Shown in pieces: positions 1 to 8,787 of a stretch of 27,221 bases of DNA. Source of the stretch: Thiopontia sp964416755 (lineage in GTDB: Bacteria; Pseudomonadota; Gammaproteobacteria; GCF-002020875). The notes below the pieces were generated by a model. The model was given only the letters and a program-made list of their open reading frames with translations, made no database searches and was not told the origin of the DNA. How positions within the stretch are numbered: position 1 is the stretch's first letter; the number at the start of each line of letters is the position of its first letter. The DNA lies in NCBI GenBank assembly GCA_964416755.1, contig CAYQFH010000028.1, forward strand, positions 1-27,221, in the 5' to 3' direction. The position numbers and the translations under genes were made by a program.

Positions 1-2
1 TC

Positions 3-1397
3 AGCATGGTGCCTCCGGCAGTTGTCTCCCTCTACTATCAGGACAACGCCCTCTTCCCCTTTCTGTTGTCGATGGGGATCACCATCGTCTCCGGTTTTAT
101 CATCTGGTATCCAGTGCGCCGTATCCGCAAGGAGCTACGTATTCGTGACGGCTTCCTGGTGGTAGTGCTGTTCTGGGCTGTCCTCGGCATCTCCGGTGCA
201 CTCCCCTTCGCCCTCGGCACCACACCCCACATGAGCCTGGTCGACGCACTGTTTGAATCACTCTCAGGCCTCACCACTACCGGAGCCACCGTCATCACCG
301 GCATTGACCAGCTCCCTCAGTCGATTCAATACTACCGCCAGCAGCTACAGTGGTTCGGCGGTATGGGAATCATTGTACTGGCGGTTGCCATTCTGCCAAT
401 GCTCGGTATCGGCGGCATGCAGCTCTATCGTGCCGAGACACCGGGCCCCATCAAGGACAACAAACTCACTCCACGCATTACCGAGACTGCCAAGGCACTC
501 TGGTATATCTATCTTGGATTGACCATCGCCTGCGGGCTTGCCTACTGGGCAGCAGGGATGACCCCGTTTGATGCACTGGCACACAGTTTCTCCACCGTCG
601 CCATAGGTGGCTTCTCCACCCACGACGCCAGTCTCGGATGGTTTGACAGTCCACTGATCGAGTCGATTGCAATCTTCTTCATGATTCTCTCCGGCATCAA
701 CTTCTCACTCCACTTTGTCGCCTTCAGCCGTCTGACCATTGCCCCCTACCGCAAGGATGCCGAGCTACGCACCTATCTGCTGATTCTGAGTATCTCTGCC
801 GCAATCACTGTGCTCTTCCTGCTATTTTACGGCACCTATGAGCGTACTGCCGACTCCATTCGCCACGGCATCTTCCAGGCCGTCTCCATCGCCACCACCA
901 CCGGATTCACCACCACGCCACACTATCTCTGGCCCAGCTTTCTGCCACTGTTGCTGCTATTCACCAGCTTTGTCGGCGGCTGTGCCGGATCAACTGCCGG
1001 TGGAATGAAGGTGATCCGTTTCCTGATGCTATTTCGTCAGGGAGTGCGCGAGATTGCCCGACTGATTCACCCCAACGCCCAGATCCCTGTCAAGATTGGT
1101 GGCAAACCACTACCGGAAAAGGTGATTTCTGCAGTGTGGGGATTCTTCTCTCTCTATGTCGCCAGCTTCAGCATCATGCTACTGCTGTTGATGGCAACCG
1201 GGCTGGATCAGGTGACCGCCTTCTCGGCACTGACAGCCTGCATGAACAATCTCGGGCCCGGACTGGGTGATGTGGGTGCCCACTATGGAGACATCAACAG
1301 CATTGCCAAAGGGATTCTCAGCTTTGCCATGCTGGTGGGGCGGCTGGAGGTTTTCAGTATTCTGGTACTATTCTCTCCAGCATTCTGGAAGAAGTGA
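3..1397 (+). CDS. trkH: Trk potassium uptake membrane subunit TrkH, 5' end outside the window
   Basis: This is the K+-translocating inner-membrane subunit of the Trk system, which works with the NAD-binding regulator TrkA (not in the window). From the first ATG in the window (position 6) 463 residues are visible. The protein is hydrophobic throughout and shows the four degenerate pore-loop signatures of the TrkH/KtrB family: TTTGA near residues 90-94, STVAIGGFST near 196-205, ATTTGFTT near 296-303 and NNLGPGLG near 414-421. The frame is still open upstream of ATG 6, and TrkH proteins normally have about 20 more residues before the conserved PP..VSL segment. The true start is therefore probably before base 1 and ATG 6 is internal. 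It ends 9 bases before gmk, on the same strand. Confidence 0.95.
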   Translation, partial: SMVPPAVVSLYYQDNALFPFLLSMGITIVSGFIIWYPVRRIRKELRIRDGFLVVVLFWAVLGISGALPFALGTTPHMSLVDALFESLSGLTTTGATVITGIDQLPQSIQYYRQQLQWFGGMGIIVLAVAILPMLGIGGMQLYRAETPGPIKDNKLTPRITETAKALWYIYLGLTIACGLAYWAAGMTPFDALAHSFSTVAIGGFSTHDASLGWFDSPLIESIAIFFMILSGINFSLHFVAFSRLTIAPYRKDAELRTYLLILSISAAITVLFLLFYGTYERTADSIRHGIFQAVSIATTTGFTTTPHYLWPSFLPLLLLFTSFVGGCAGSTAGGMKVIRFLMLFRQGVREIARLIHPNAQIPVKIGGKPLPEKVISAVWGFFSLYVASFSIMLLLLMATGLDQVTAFSALTACMNNLGPGLGDVGAHYGDINSIAKGILSFAMLVGRLEVFSILVLFSPAFWKK

Positions 1398-1406
1398 GAA
1401 AAACCG

Positions 1407-2042
1407 ATGAGCAACCTCAGCAATGGCACCCTCTTTATCGTCTCGGCCCCTTCCGGCGCAGGCAAATCGAGCCTGCTCCACGCCACTCTGATCGAGAGTC
1501 GTGATGATCTTCAACTCTCCGTCTCTCACACCACCCGTCCTCCCCGTCCGGGAGAGGAGGATGGACTGCACTACAACTTCATCACAGTCGAACAATTTGA
1601 GGCCGATATCGGTGAGGATTGTTTTCTGGAGTATGCCAAGGTGTTCGACAACTACTATGGCACCTCGGAAACCTGGGTACGGGAAACGCTGAAATTCGGC
1701 AAGGATGTGATTCTGGAAATCGACTGGCAGGGGGCACAGCTGGTACGTAAAAAGATCCCCGAGGCGGTCTCGATTTTCATTCTTCCCCCCTCTCAGGCAG
1801 CTCTGAGAGAGCGTCTCACTGGACGCAGGCAGGATACCCAGGAGGTGATCGAACGTCGTCTGCAGGATGCCGCCAGTGATATGGCCCACTATGGCGAGTA
1901 TGACCACCTGATCATCAACGATGAATTTGACCACGCCAAGGAGGAGTTGAAGGCCATTTTCCTTGCCCAACGTACCAAATTGGCCGGACAGCATCTGCGC
2001 CATCAGAGACTACTGGAACAATTGGTGGCAGAATCTTCCTGA
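1407..2042 (+). CDS. gmk: Guanylate kinase
   Basis: It phosphorylates GMP (and dGMP) to GDP with ATP in the cytoplasm, an essential step in guanine nucleotide supply. The 211-residue length matches the family. The P-loop is SAPSGAGKS at residues 13-21, followed by the GMP-binding part (SHTTRPPRPGE near 39-49), the LEYAKVFDNYYGT segment near 73-85 and the DWQGA motif near 107-111, all characteristic of bacterial Gmk. The start ATG is nine bases after the trkH stop, with only a weak purine stretch before it. The gmk-rpoZ-spoT order that follows is the conserved gammaproteobacterial arrangement linking GMP metabolism, RNA polymerase and the stringent response. No anomaly was seen. Confidence 0.98.
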   Translation: MSNLSNGTLFIVSAPSGAGKSSLLHATLIESRDDLQLSVSHTTRPPRPGEEDGLHYNFITVEQFEADIGEDCFLEYAKVFDNYYGTSETWVRETLKFGKDVILEIDWQGAQLVRKKIPEAVSIFILPPSQAALRERLTGRRQDTQEVIERRLQDAASDMAHYGEYDHLIINDEFDHAKEELKAIFLAQRTKLAGQHLRHQRLLEQLVAESS

Positions 2043-2054
2043 ATTCTATAAAAT
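2022..2054 (+). promoter_or_regulatory. Candidate sigma-70 promoter for rpoZ-spoT-recG
   Basis: At the end of gmk there is a TTGGTG hexamer (2022-2027) and, 19 bases further on, TATAAA/TATAAAAT (2047-2054). The -10 box is good, the -35 box is imperfect and the spacer is two bases longer than ideal. It would give rpoZ a leader of about 60 bases. This is inference from sequence match only. Confidence 0.35.
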
Positions 2055-2068
2055 TACCGCCCTTTTGA

Positions 2069-2084
2069 GCCGCCTCCAGGCGGC
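2069..2084 (+). other. GC-rich hairpin in the gmk-rpoZ gap
   Basis: GCCGCCT (2069-2075) and AGGCGGC (2078-2084) are perfect complements around two bases, so the realistic loop is four bases on a six-pair stem. No T-run follows, so this is not a standard intrinsic terminator. It would lie in the rpoZ 5' leader, about 35 bases before the start codon. Confidence 0.4.
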
Positions 2085-2119
2085 CACCCGTTGAGCGAAT
2101 GACTTGGGAGTACTGACTA

Positions 2120-2452
2120 ATGGCACGTATCACTGTTGAAGATTGCCTGGAGAAGATCGATAACCGTTTTGACATGACACTGATTGCAGCGGAGCGCGCA
2201 CGTCAGATCGCCATGGGCGCCGAGCCACTGGTCCCCTTCGACAATGACAAACCCACAGTCATTGCACTGCGTGAGATCTCCGAAGGGCTGATGAACCGTG
2301 AGGTGCTGGATGAGATCGAAGCTGCTGCAAAGGCCGCCGATCTCGCTGTAGCCGCTGAAGCAGAAGCACGCCGTGCAGCAGAACGGGAAGAGGCTGAAGA
2401 CGAAGAGAGCACCACAGCAGCAGAAGCCGAAACCAGCGAAGAGGCCGCTTAA
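2120..2452 (+). CDS. rpoZ: RNA polymerase omega subunit
   Basis: Omega helps assemble RNA polymerase by binding the beta' subunit and forms part of one ppGpp site on the enzyme in proteobacteria. The N-terminal MARITVEDCLEKIDNRF, the AAERARQI segment and the KPTVIALREIS segment (residues about 49-59) are diagnostic. The protein has 110 residues, some 20 longer than the E. coli subunit. The extra part is an alanine/glutamate-rich tail from about residue 75 (repeated EAEA, EEAEDEES) that looks disordered and highly acidic. A GGGAG ribosome site lies about nine bases before the ATG. It is followed by spoT after 12 bases, the usual partner. Confidence 0.97.
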   Translation: MARITVEDCLEKIDNRFDMTLIAAERARQIAMGAEPLVPFDNDKPTVIALREISEGLMNREVLDEIEAAAKAADLAVAAEAEARRAAEREEAEDEESTTAAEAETSEEAA

Positions 2453-2464
2453 CACCTCACTCTG

Positions 2465-4702
2465 ATGGCCCCCATGTTCCTGATCAGTGATCTGCTCCCG
2501 ATTCTGGAGAGCTATCTTGATCAGGAGCAGGTACGCACCATCTACCGGGCCTATCTCTTTGCCGCCGAGGCCCATGACGGGCAGCACCGGAAAACCGGAG
2601 AGCCCTATATCTACCACCCGATCGAGGTGGCCCGCATTCTCGCAGAGATGCACATCGACCACACCACCATCATTGCCGCCATTCTGCATGATGTGCTGGA
2701 GGATACCGACCACTCCAAACAGGAGTTGATTGAAGAGTTTGGTGAGGATGCCTCCGAGCTGGTTGACGGAGTCAGCAAGCTGACGCGAATGCAGATGGAG
2801 AGCCCGAAACATGCACAGGCAGAAAACTTCCGCAAGATGATGCTGGCAATGACCCGCGATATCCGGGTCATTCTGATTAAGCTGGCCGATCGCCTCCACA
2901 ACATGCGCACACTCTCCGGGATGCCTCCTGAGAAACGCCGACGCATCGCTCGCGAGACGCTGGAGATCCACGTTCCCATTGCCCACCGGCTGGGGATGAA
3001 CAAGATTGCCCATGAACTGCGTGAGCTTGGATTTGAGAACCTCTATCCGACACGGGCACGGGTGTTGCGTGAAACTGTGCAGCAGGCACGTGGTCACCGC
3101 AAGGAGATTCTCGACACCATTGAGGTGGCCATCCGGCGCAGACTGCTGGAGACCGATCTGGAGGCTGAGGTACAGGGGCGTGAAAAGCACCTCTACAGCC
3201 TCTACAAGAAGATGAAGGATCAGCGTCTCCCCTTCCGTGAGATCTTCGATGTCTACGCCTTCCGCATCATCGTTCCTACTGTCGAGGCGTGTTATCAGGC
3301 ACTGGGGATTGTCCACAGCATCTACAAACCACTGCCAGGCAAGTTCAAGGACTATATTGCCATCCCCAAGGCCAACGGCTACCAATCCCTTCACACCGTA
3401 CTGTTTGGTCCTCATGGAGTACCGGTCGAGATCCAGATCCGCACCCAGGAGATGCACCTGATCTCCGAGGAAGGGATCGCTGCCCACTGGGACTACAAGA
3501 ATGACAACCCGGAGAGCAGTAGCACTGCAAATGTGAGTGGTACGGAGAAACGCGCACGCCAGTGGTTACAAGATTTGCTCGACCTGCAGAAGAATAGCGG
3601 AAATTCACTGGAGTTTCTGGAGAGCGTCAAGATCGACCTGTTTCCGGACGAGGTCTATATCTTCACTCCCAAGGGGAAGATCATCGAGCTGCCTCGTGGG
3701 GCGACGGTGCTCGATCTGGCCTACCGCATCCATACCGAGATCGGCACTCATGCCATCTCTGCACGTATCAATCGCAAATCGGCACCACTCAACACCCAAC
3801 TCCATAACGGCCAGACCGTGGAGATCATCACCGCAGAGGACAGTTATCCCCATCCGGGCTGGCTGCAGTACGTCACCACTGGCAAGGCACGCAGCAACAT
3901 TCGCAGCTATCTCAAGAATCTGCAGGAAGAGGAGGCCGCGCAGCTGGGAGAACGGCTGCTACTGAAGGCGCTCTCTCGCCGCAACATCTCCAAGATGCGA
4001 TTCAAGAAGATGGATCTGGAGCCTCTGCTGGAGGAGCTCCAGCTGAAAACCATTGAACAACTCTACAATGAGATCGGCATGGGGATCCGAATGGCCGAGC
4101 TGGTTGCCGGCACGCTGATCCAGTCCTGCATCAAGACCGGGGGCAATGAAGAGCTGAATGAAGAGACTCCAAAACAGCGCAAACGCTGGAACCCGCTCTC
4201 CATGTTCTCCCCGCTACTCAAGCGTCGTCTGCACAATCGTCATACCGATGGTGGGCGACCACTGATGATTCGCGGTGCAGAGGGGATGGTGGTTCACTTT
4301 GCCAAGTGTTGCCGTCCCATTCCCGGCGATCCTATTATCGGCCACATCAGCTCAGGCAAGGGGCTGGTCATCCACCGCAGCGACTGTAACAACGGCTCCA
4401 ACATGCAGAGCAATCCGGAACAGTGGGTATCGGTGGAGTGGTCACAGAAGGCCGAGCCACAGGAGCTGCCCACCGAGATCAAGGTGGAGGTGGCCAACAA
4501 GCGGGGCGTACTGGCGATCATCGCCTCTACCATCTCGGAACAGGACTCCAATATCGACAATGTCGCCATTGATGACCAGGATGGCCGCACCAACATCATC
4601 ACCTTCACCCTGCGGGTCACCGGGCGCAAACATCTGGCCGAGATCATCCGCAACATCCGTAAACTGAAACCGGTGATCACCATCCAGCGGGTCAAGGGGT
4701 AA
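2465..4702 (+). CDS. spoT: Bifunctional (p)ppGpp synthetase/hydrolase SpoT
   Basis: It makes and degrades the alarmone (p)ppGpp. Domains in order over 745 residues: HD hydrolase with HPIEVA (51-56), the HD pair H75-D76 and the RLHNMRTL loop (143-150), all intact so hydrolysis is expected; RelA/SpoT synthetase with FDVYAFRIIV (261-270), YKPLPGKFKDYIAIPKANGY (287-306) and EIQIRT (322-327); TGS domain about 397-457; the conserved Cys pair C615-C616 (FAKCCRPIPGD); C-terminal ACT domain about 670-745. Length and alignment from memory to E. coli SpoT are good over the whole protein. Two starts are possible, ATG 2465 and ATG 2474; neither has a clear Shine-Dalgarno sequence, and translation may be coupled to rpoZ, whose stop is 12 bases away. 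Confidence 0.98.
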   Translation: MAPMFLISDLLPILESYLDQEQVRTIYRAYLFAAEAHDGQHRKTGEPYIYHPIEVARILAEMHIDHTTIIAAILHDVLEDTDHSKQELIEEFGEDASELVDGVSKLTRMQMESPKHAQAENFRKMMLAMTRDIRVILIKLADRLHNMRTLSGMPPEKRRRIARETLEIHVPIAHRLGMNKIAHELRELGFENLYPTRARVLRETVQQARGHRKEILDTIEVAIRRRLLETDLEAEVQGREKHLYSLYKKMKDQRLPFREIFDVYAFRIIVPTVEACYQALGIVHSIYKPLPGKFKDYIAIPKANGYQSLHTVLFGPHGVPVEIQIRTQEMHLISEEGIAAHWDYKNDNPESSSTANVSGTEKRARQWLQDLLDLQKNSGNSLEFLESVKIDLFPDEVYIFTPKGKIIELPRGATVLDLAYRIHTEIGTHAISARINRKSAPLNTQLHNGQTVEIITAEDSYPHPGWLQYVTTGKARSNIRSYLKNLQEEEAAQLGERLLLKALSRRNISKMRFKKMDLEPLLEELQLKTIEQLYNEIGMGIRMAELVAGTLIQSCIKTGGNEELNEETPKQRKRWNPLSMFSPLLKRRLHNRHTDGGRPLMIRGAEGMVVHFAKCCRPIPGDPIIGHISSGKGLVIHRSDCNNGSNMQSNPEQWVSVEWSQKAEPQELPTEIKVEVANKRGVLAIIASTISEQDSNIDNVAIDDQDGRTNIITFTLRVTGRKHLAEIIRNIRKLKPVITIQRVKG

Positions 4703-4709
4703 CATCACG

Positions 4710-6749
4710 GTGGAGGCGGTCACTGCACTGCGTGGGGTCGGCCCCAAACTGGCAGAACGGCTGCGGAGACTCAACATCCAGCAAGTCTCCGACCTCCTCT
4801 TCCACCTGCCAATCCGCTATCAGGATCGCACTACGCTCACTCCAATCCACCAACTGGTACCGAATGAGGAGCAGCTGACCGAAGGGGTCATTACCGCAAC
4901 CGGCATCCGTTTTGGCAAACGCAGAACCCTGGTCTGCACCATTGAAGACGGTCTGCATACACTGACCATCCGCCTCTTCCACTTCAACAAGGGGCAACAG
5001 GCTGCACTACAGAATGGCCGCACCCTGCGCTGCTTTGGTGAGGTTCGCGCAGGAAAATCGGGGCTGGAGATGGTACACCCCGAATATCAGCTGATCGATC
5101 CAAACAGCCCCCCGCCACTGGAGCAGAGCCTCACACCAATCTATCCCACCACCGAAGGGCTGCGCCAGAAGACCCTGTTCTCACTCACCACACAGGCACT
5201 ACAGAAGAGCCTCTGCGAGATTGATGAACTGCTTCCAACCCAATTACAGCAGCAACACCCCCCACTGCAGCAGGCACTACAACAGCTACACCGTCCCACA
5301 TCACTCGACATAGAGACACTGCAGCAGAGTCGGGAGCGCATTGCACTGGAGGAGCTGCTGGCCCATCACCTCTCGATGAAGCTGCTGCGCAAACAACAGC
5401 GCAATGAACCGGCAACCCCGCTGCCGGGGCCACAACCGCTGGTCAACGAATTCCTGCAACAGCTGCCATTCACACTCACCAACGCACAGCAGCGGGCCAT
5501 TGAAGAGATCCACCACGACCTGCAACAGCCCTACCCCATGCAGCGTCTGGTACAAGGAGATGTGGGATCGGGCAAGACACTGGTTGCCCTCTGCGCTGCG
5601 CTGCAGGCTACAGCAAACAGGGTTCAGGCTGCCCTGATGGCACCCACCGAACTGTTAGCCACTCAACACTACCAGACCCTCTCCAAACTGCTGCAACCGC
5701 TCTCGATTGAGGTGCGTCTGCTCACCGGCAGCATGCCACGCAGTGAATATCGGGAGAGCGCAGAGGCGGTTGCCGGTGGTCGTTGTCACATCACCATCGG
5801 TACCCATGCGCTGTTTCAGAAGGCGGTGGAGTTTCACAACCTCGCACTGGTGATCATCGATGAGCAGCACCGCTTTGGGGTCGATCAGCGCTATGCACTA
5901 CAGCAGAAGGGCGGAGAGGGCACTACACCTCATCAGCTGATCATGACCGCCACCCCCATCCCGCGCACACTGGCGATGACCTTCTATGCCGACCTCGACA
6001 GCAGCGTGATTGATGAACTGCCACCGGGACGTACCCCGATCCAGACCGTCACCATTCCAGAGGCACGACGCAATGAGATCATTGCACGGGTACACAGCAA
6101 CTGCCAGCAGGGCCGACAGGTCTACTGGGTCTGCCCACTGATCGAAGAGTCCGAAGTGCTGGAGTGTCAGGCAGCGACTGACCATACCGAGCTACTGCGC
6201 AATACCCTGCCTGACCTGCAGATCGGACTGGTCCATGGTCGCCTCTCCGCAGCAGAGAAAGAGGCCGAGATGGTTCGCTTCCATAGCGGAGAGACCCAGA
6301 TTCTGGTCGCCACCACCGTGATTGAGGTGGGTGTCGATGTTCCCAATGCCAGCCTGATGATTATCGAAAATGCCGAACGCCTGGGGCTGGCGCAGCTGCA
6401 TCAACTGCGGGGCCGTGTAGGACGCGGTAGCGAGGCAAGTAGCTGTGTGCTGATGTACCGCTCACCATTGAGTGCCGTTGCCAAAGAGCGGCTACAAACC
6501 CTGCGTGACTCCACCGATGGCTTTGAGATTGCCCGCAAGGACCTGGAGATGCGCGGTCCCGGCGAACTGTTGGGCAGACGTCAGACCGGAGATCTACAGC
6601 TACGCATTGCTGATCTCACCCGGGATCAGCATCTATTGCACCAAGTCGAACAGATCGCCCCGGAGCTACTGGATGGCCCACAAACACTGGTCGATCAGCT
6701 AATAGAACGCTGGATACCGCAAGGTGCCCGTTATCGTTCGGTGGGGTGA
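4710..6749 (+). CDS. recG: ATP-dependent DNA helicase RecG
   Basis: RecG is a fork-reversing, branch-migrating DNA translocase of recombination and replication repair. The 679 residues show the N-terminal wedge/OB domain (LRGVGPKLAERL, LPIRYQDRT), Walker A GDVGSGKT at 283-290, the DEQH box at 384-387, motif III TATPIPRT, and the C-terminal TTVIEVGVDVPNA, HQLRGRVGRG and GPGELLGRRQTGD blocks. The chosen start is GTG at 4710, only seven bases after the spoT stop and preceded by an AAGGGG ribosome site; this N-terminus is about ten residues shorter than that of E. coli. In E. coli trmH lies between spoT and recG; it is absent here. The stop codon marks the left edge of conserved DNA before the defence island. 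Confidence 0.98.
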   Translation: MEAVTALRGVGPKLAERLRRLNIQQVSDLLFHLPIRYQDRTTLTPIHQLVPNEEQLTEGVITATGIRFGKRRTLVCTIEDGLHTLTIRLFHFNKGQQAALQNGRTLRCFGEVRAGKSGLEMVHPEYQLIDPNSPPPLEQSLTPIYPTTEGLRQKTLFSLTTQALQKSLCEIDELLPTQLQQQHPPLQQALQQLHRPTSLDIETLQQSRERIALEELLAHHLSMKLLRKQQRNEPATPLPGPQPLVNEFLQQLPFTLTNAQQRAIEEIHHDLQQPYPMQRLVQGDVGSGKTLVALCAALQATANRVQAALMAPTELLATQHYQTLSKLLQPLSIEVRLLTGSMPRSEYRESAEAVAGGRCHITIGTHALFQKAVEFHNLALVIIDEQHRFGVDQRYALQQKGGEGTTPHQLIMTATPIPRTLAMTFYADLDSSVIDELPPGRTPIQTVTIPEARRNEIIARVHSNCQQGRQVYWVCPLIEESEVLECQAATDHTELLRNTLPDLQIGLVHGRLSAAEKEAEMVRFHSGETQILVATTVIEVGVDVPNASLMIIENAERLGLAQLHQLRGRVGRGSEASSCVLMYRSPLSAVAKERLQTLRDSTDGFEIARKDLEMRGPGELLGRRQTGDLQLRIADLTRDQHLLHQVEQIAPELLDGPQTLVDQLIERWIPQGARYRSVG

Positions 6750-7102
6750 TTAATTTTGGCTATTTACAATGTATGGCCGGAATTAAGAAATTCACTTCAA
6801 CAGGAGATTGTTCTATACACACAACGGACTCTTACTGGTTCAGATAGGCATGATTCTCATATGGCAAACAGGGTACGCTGAACTATTTACTTCCACCTCA
6901 AGCGAGTATTAATCAGTGTATTTCTGTAACAATTCGTAACGTACAGAGCAAGAATTGTCTGATAGTATCGAGGGAGAAGATAGCTGGATGCTATGCGGAA
7001 TTCGTATAGTGCAGTATTGAGCGGTGCCGCCTAATACACTGTTACCCCACGAAATAAAACCACTGACATACATCTCTACAACAAGACTCTAGAGGAACAC
7101 GA
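6750..7102. other. Gene-free left boundary of the defence island
   Basis: This is a 353-base stretch with no open frame that I can assign, no tRNA and no recognisable insertion-sequence end. It is more AT-rich than recG and than hsdM. It must contain the promoter for hsdM, but no convincing -35/-10 pair stands out. The hsdM ribosome site (AGAGGAA, 7091-7097) is at its right end. None of the seven-base repeats seen inside the island occur here, and I found no direct repeat shared with the right boundary (19318-19412). Confidence 0.6.
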
Positions 7103-8743
7103 ATGGCAAAGAAGAAGGCTTCCAAGAAGAGCAGCAAGAGCTTCGAAGAGACCCTCTGGGACACCGCCAACAAGCTCCGCGGTTCCGTCGAGTCTTCGGA
7201 ATACAAGCACGTCGTCCTCTCGCTGATCTTCCTCAAGTTCGTCTCCGACAAGTTCCAAGAGCGCCGGGCTGAGCTTGTGGCCGAGGGCAAGGAGGACTAC
7301 CTCGACATGGTGGAGTTCTACACCATGCAGAATGTCTTCTACCTGCCGGAGACCTCCCGTTGGTCCTACATCCAGCAGCATGCCAAGCAGGGTGACATCG
7401 CCATCAAGATCGACTCCGCCCTCACCGAGGTCGAGAAGAGCAACGCCTCGCTCAAGGGTGCCTTGCCCGACAACTACTTCTCCCGCCTCGGGCTCGATGG
7501 CAGCAAGCTCTCCGCCCTTATCGATGCCATCAACAACATCGACACCGTCGAGGACAAGGAGGAGGACACCGTTGGCCGGGTCTATGAATACTTCCTCGGC
7601 AAATTCGCCGCCTCCGAGGGCAAGCTGGGGGGCGAGTTCTACACCCCCAAGTGCGTCGTCAATCTCATTGCCGAAATGATCGAGCCCTACCGGGGCAAAA
7701 TCTACGACCCCTGCTGCGGCTCCGGCGGCATGTTCGTGCAGTCCATCAAGTTTGTCGAAAGCCACCACGGCAACAAGAAGGACATCTCCGTCTACGGGCA
7801 GGAGTTCACCGCCACCACCTATAAGCTGGCCAAGATGAACCTCGCCGTGCGCGGGCTCTCCGCCAACTTCGGCGAACTCCCCGCAGACACCTTCTTCAAG
7901 GATCAACACCCCGACCTCAAGGCCGACTACATCATGGCCAATCCCCCCTTCAACCTGAAGGCGTGGCGCGGCCCTGACGAACTCGTCCACGACGGACGCT
8001 GGAACGGCTACGAGACCCCGCCCACCGGCAATGCCAACTATGCCTGGATTCTCCACATGGTGAGCAAACTCTCCGAAAACGGCGTCGCTGGCTTCGTCCT
8101 CGCCAATGGTTCCATGTCCACCAACACCAAGGGCGAAGGCGAGATCCGCCAAAAGCTCGTCGAGAACGACCTCGTCGACTGCATGATTGCGCTACCGGGC
8201 CAACTCTTCTACACCACCCAGATCCCCGTCTGCCTCTGGTTCCTGACCCAAAACAAAAAGGCCCAATCCCGAAAGGGCGAGCGCGACTACCGCAACCGTG
8301 AAGGCGAAACCCTCTTTATCGATGCCCGCAAGATGGGCTCCATGATCTCGCGCACGCAGAAAGAGTTGTCTGCTGAAGATATTGCGCACATCGCAGACAC
8401 CTATCACTCGTGGCGGTCAGGCGCGTGCGCGAATGATGAATCATCAGTGATGAGTGATGAATCAAAAACTCAGCATTCAGAACTCAGCACTCATCATTCG
8501 TCAGCGGCCTACGAAAATATTCCGGGATTCTGTAAGTCAGCAACAATCGAAGAAATCAAAAAACACGATTTTGTCCTGACACCAGGCCGCTACGTCGGCG
8601 CGGCTCCCCTGGAGGATGACGGCATTCCGTTTGAGACCAAGATGAGCGAGCTCTCAACGACACTTTTCAGTCAGATGAAAGAGTCCGCAAAACTCGACGA
8701 AGTCATCCGGGAAAACCTGAAAGGGCTGGGTTATGAAGAATAA
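7103..8743 (+). CDS. hsdM: Type I restriction-modification DNA methyltransferase subunit HsdM
   Basis: It is the adenine-N6 methyltransferase subunit of a type I system, working as M2S (modification) or R2M2S (restriction). Over 546 residues: N-terminal helical HsdM_N region (TLWDTANKLRGSVES, about 17-31), linker GGEFYTPKCVV (176-186), SAM-binding motif I DPCCGSGGM (202-210), catalytic motif IV NPPF (280-283), and the C-terminal LTPGRYVG segment typical of HsdM. A Lys/Ser-rich N-terminus precedes the domain. The start has a good AGAGGAA site six bases upstream. Residues about 443-467 (ACANDESSVMSDES... to ...STHHSSA) interrupt a linker that in other HsdM proteins runs directly from Y-x-x-W to the PGFCKSA segment; this insert is encoded by a heptamer repeat element (8431-8502) and keeps the frame. 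Confidence 0.97.
   Translation: MAKKKASKKSSKSFEETLWDTANKLRGSVESSEYKHVVLSLIFLKFVSDKFQERRAELVAEGKEDYLDMVEFYTMQNVFYLPETSRWSYIQQHAKQGDIAIKIDSALTEVEKSNASLKGALPDNYFSRLGLDGSKLSALIDAINNIDTVEDKEEDTVGRVYEYFLGKFAASEGKLGGEFYTPKCVVNLIAEMIEPYRGKIYDPCCGSGGMFVQSIKFVESHHGNKKDISVYGQEFTATTYKLAKMNLAVRGLSANFGELPADTFFKDQHPDLKADYIMANPPFNLKAWRGPDELVHDGRWNGYETPPTGNANYAWILHMVSKLSENGVAGFVLANGSMSTNTKGEGEIRQKLVENDLVDCMIALPGQLFYTTQIPVCLWFLTQNKKAQSRKGERDYRNREGETLFIDARKMGSMISRTQKELSAEDIAHIADTYHSWRSGACANDESSVMSDESKTQHSELSTHHSSAAYENIPGFCKSATIEEIKKHDFVLTPGRYVGAAPLEDDGIPFETKMSELSTTLFSQMKESAKLDEVIRENLKGLGYEE
8431..8502. repeat. Heptamer element 1: inverted heptamer pair inside hsdM
   Basis: The left arm is five seven-base units at 8431-8465 (GAATGAT, GAATCAT, CAGTGAT, GAGTGAT, GAATCAA). 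The right arm is five units at 8468-8502 (ACTCAGC, ATTCAGA, ACTCAGC, ACTCATC, ATTCGTC). The arms are imperfect inverted copies only two bases apart; the outermost ten bases (8430-8439 and 8491-8500) pair perfectly. The element is read through in frame as about 25 hydrophilic residues. Confidence 0.85.
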
Positions 8744-8787
8744 TTCAGCGCTCATAACTCACCATTCATCACCCGCCGCAGGCGCAT
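8743..8787. repeat. Heptamer element 2: single arm upstream of the KilA-N gene
   Basis: Units ATTCAGC, GCTCATA, ACTCACC, ATTCATC and ACCCGCC run without a break from 8743 to 8777, followed by GCAGGCGCA. The arm begins on the last base of the hsdM stop codon and ends one base before the KilA-N start codon, so it fills the whole gap and leaves no Shine-Dalgarno sequence. Bases 8764-8786 match 9664-9686 (element 3) in 21 of 23 positions. Confidence 0.8.

Noticed and set aside
2117..3487. Long minus-strand open frame of 456 codons
   Set aside because: It lies antisense to rpoZ and spoT and shows no domain pattern; it is a shadow of codon bias.
7076..8152. Minus-strand open frame of 358 codons
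   Set aside because: It is opposite to hsdM and has Gly/Val/Glu-rich low-complexity translation typical of an antisense shadow.
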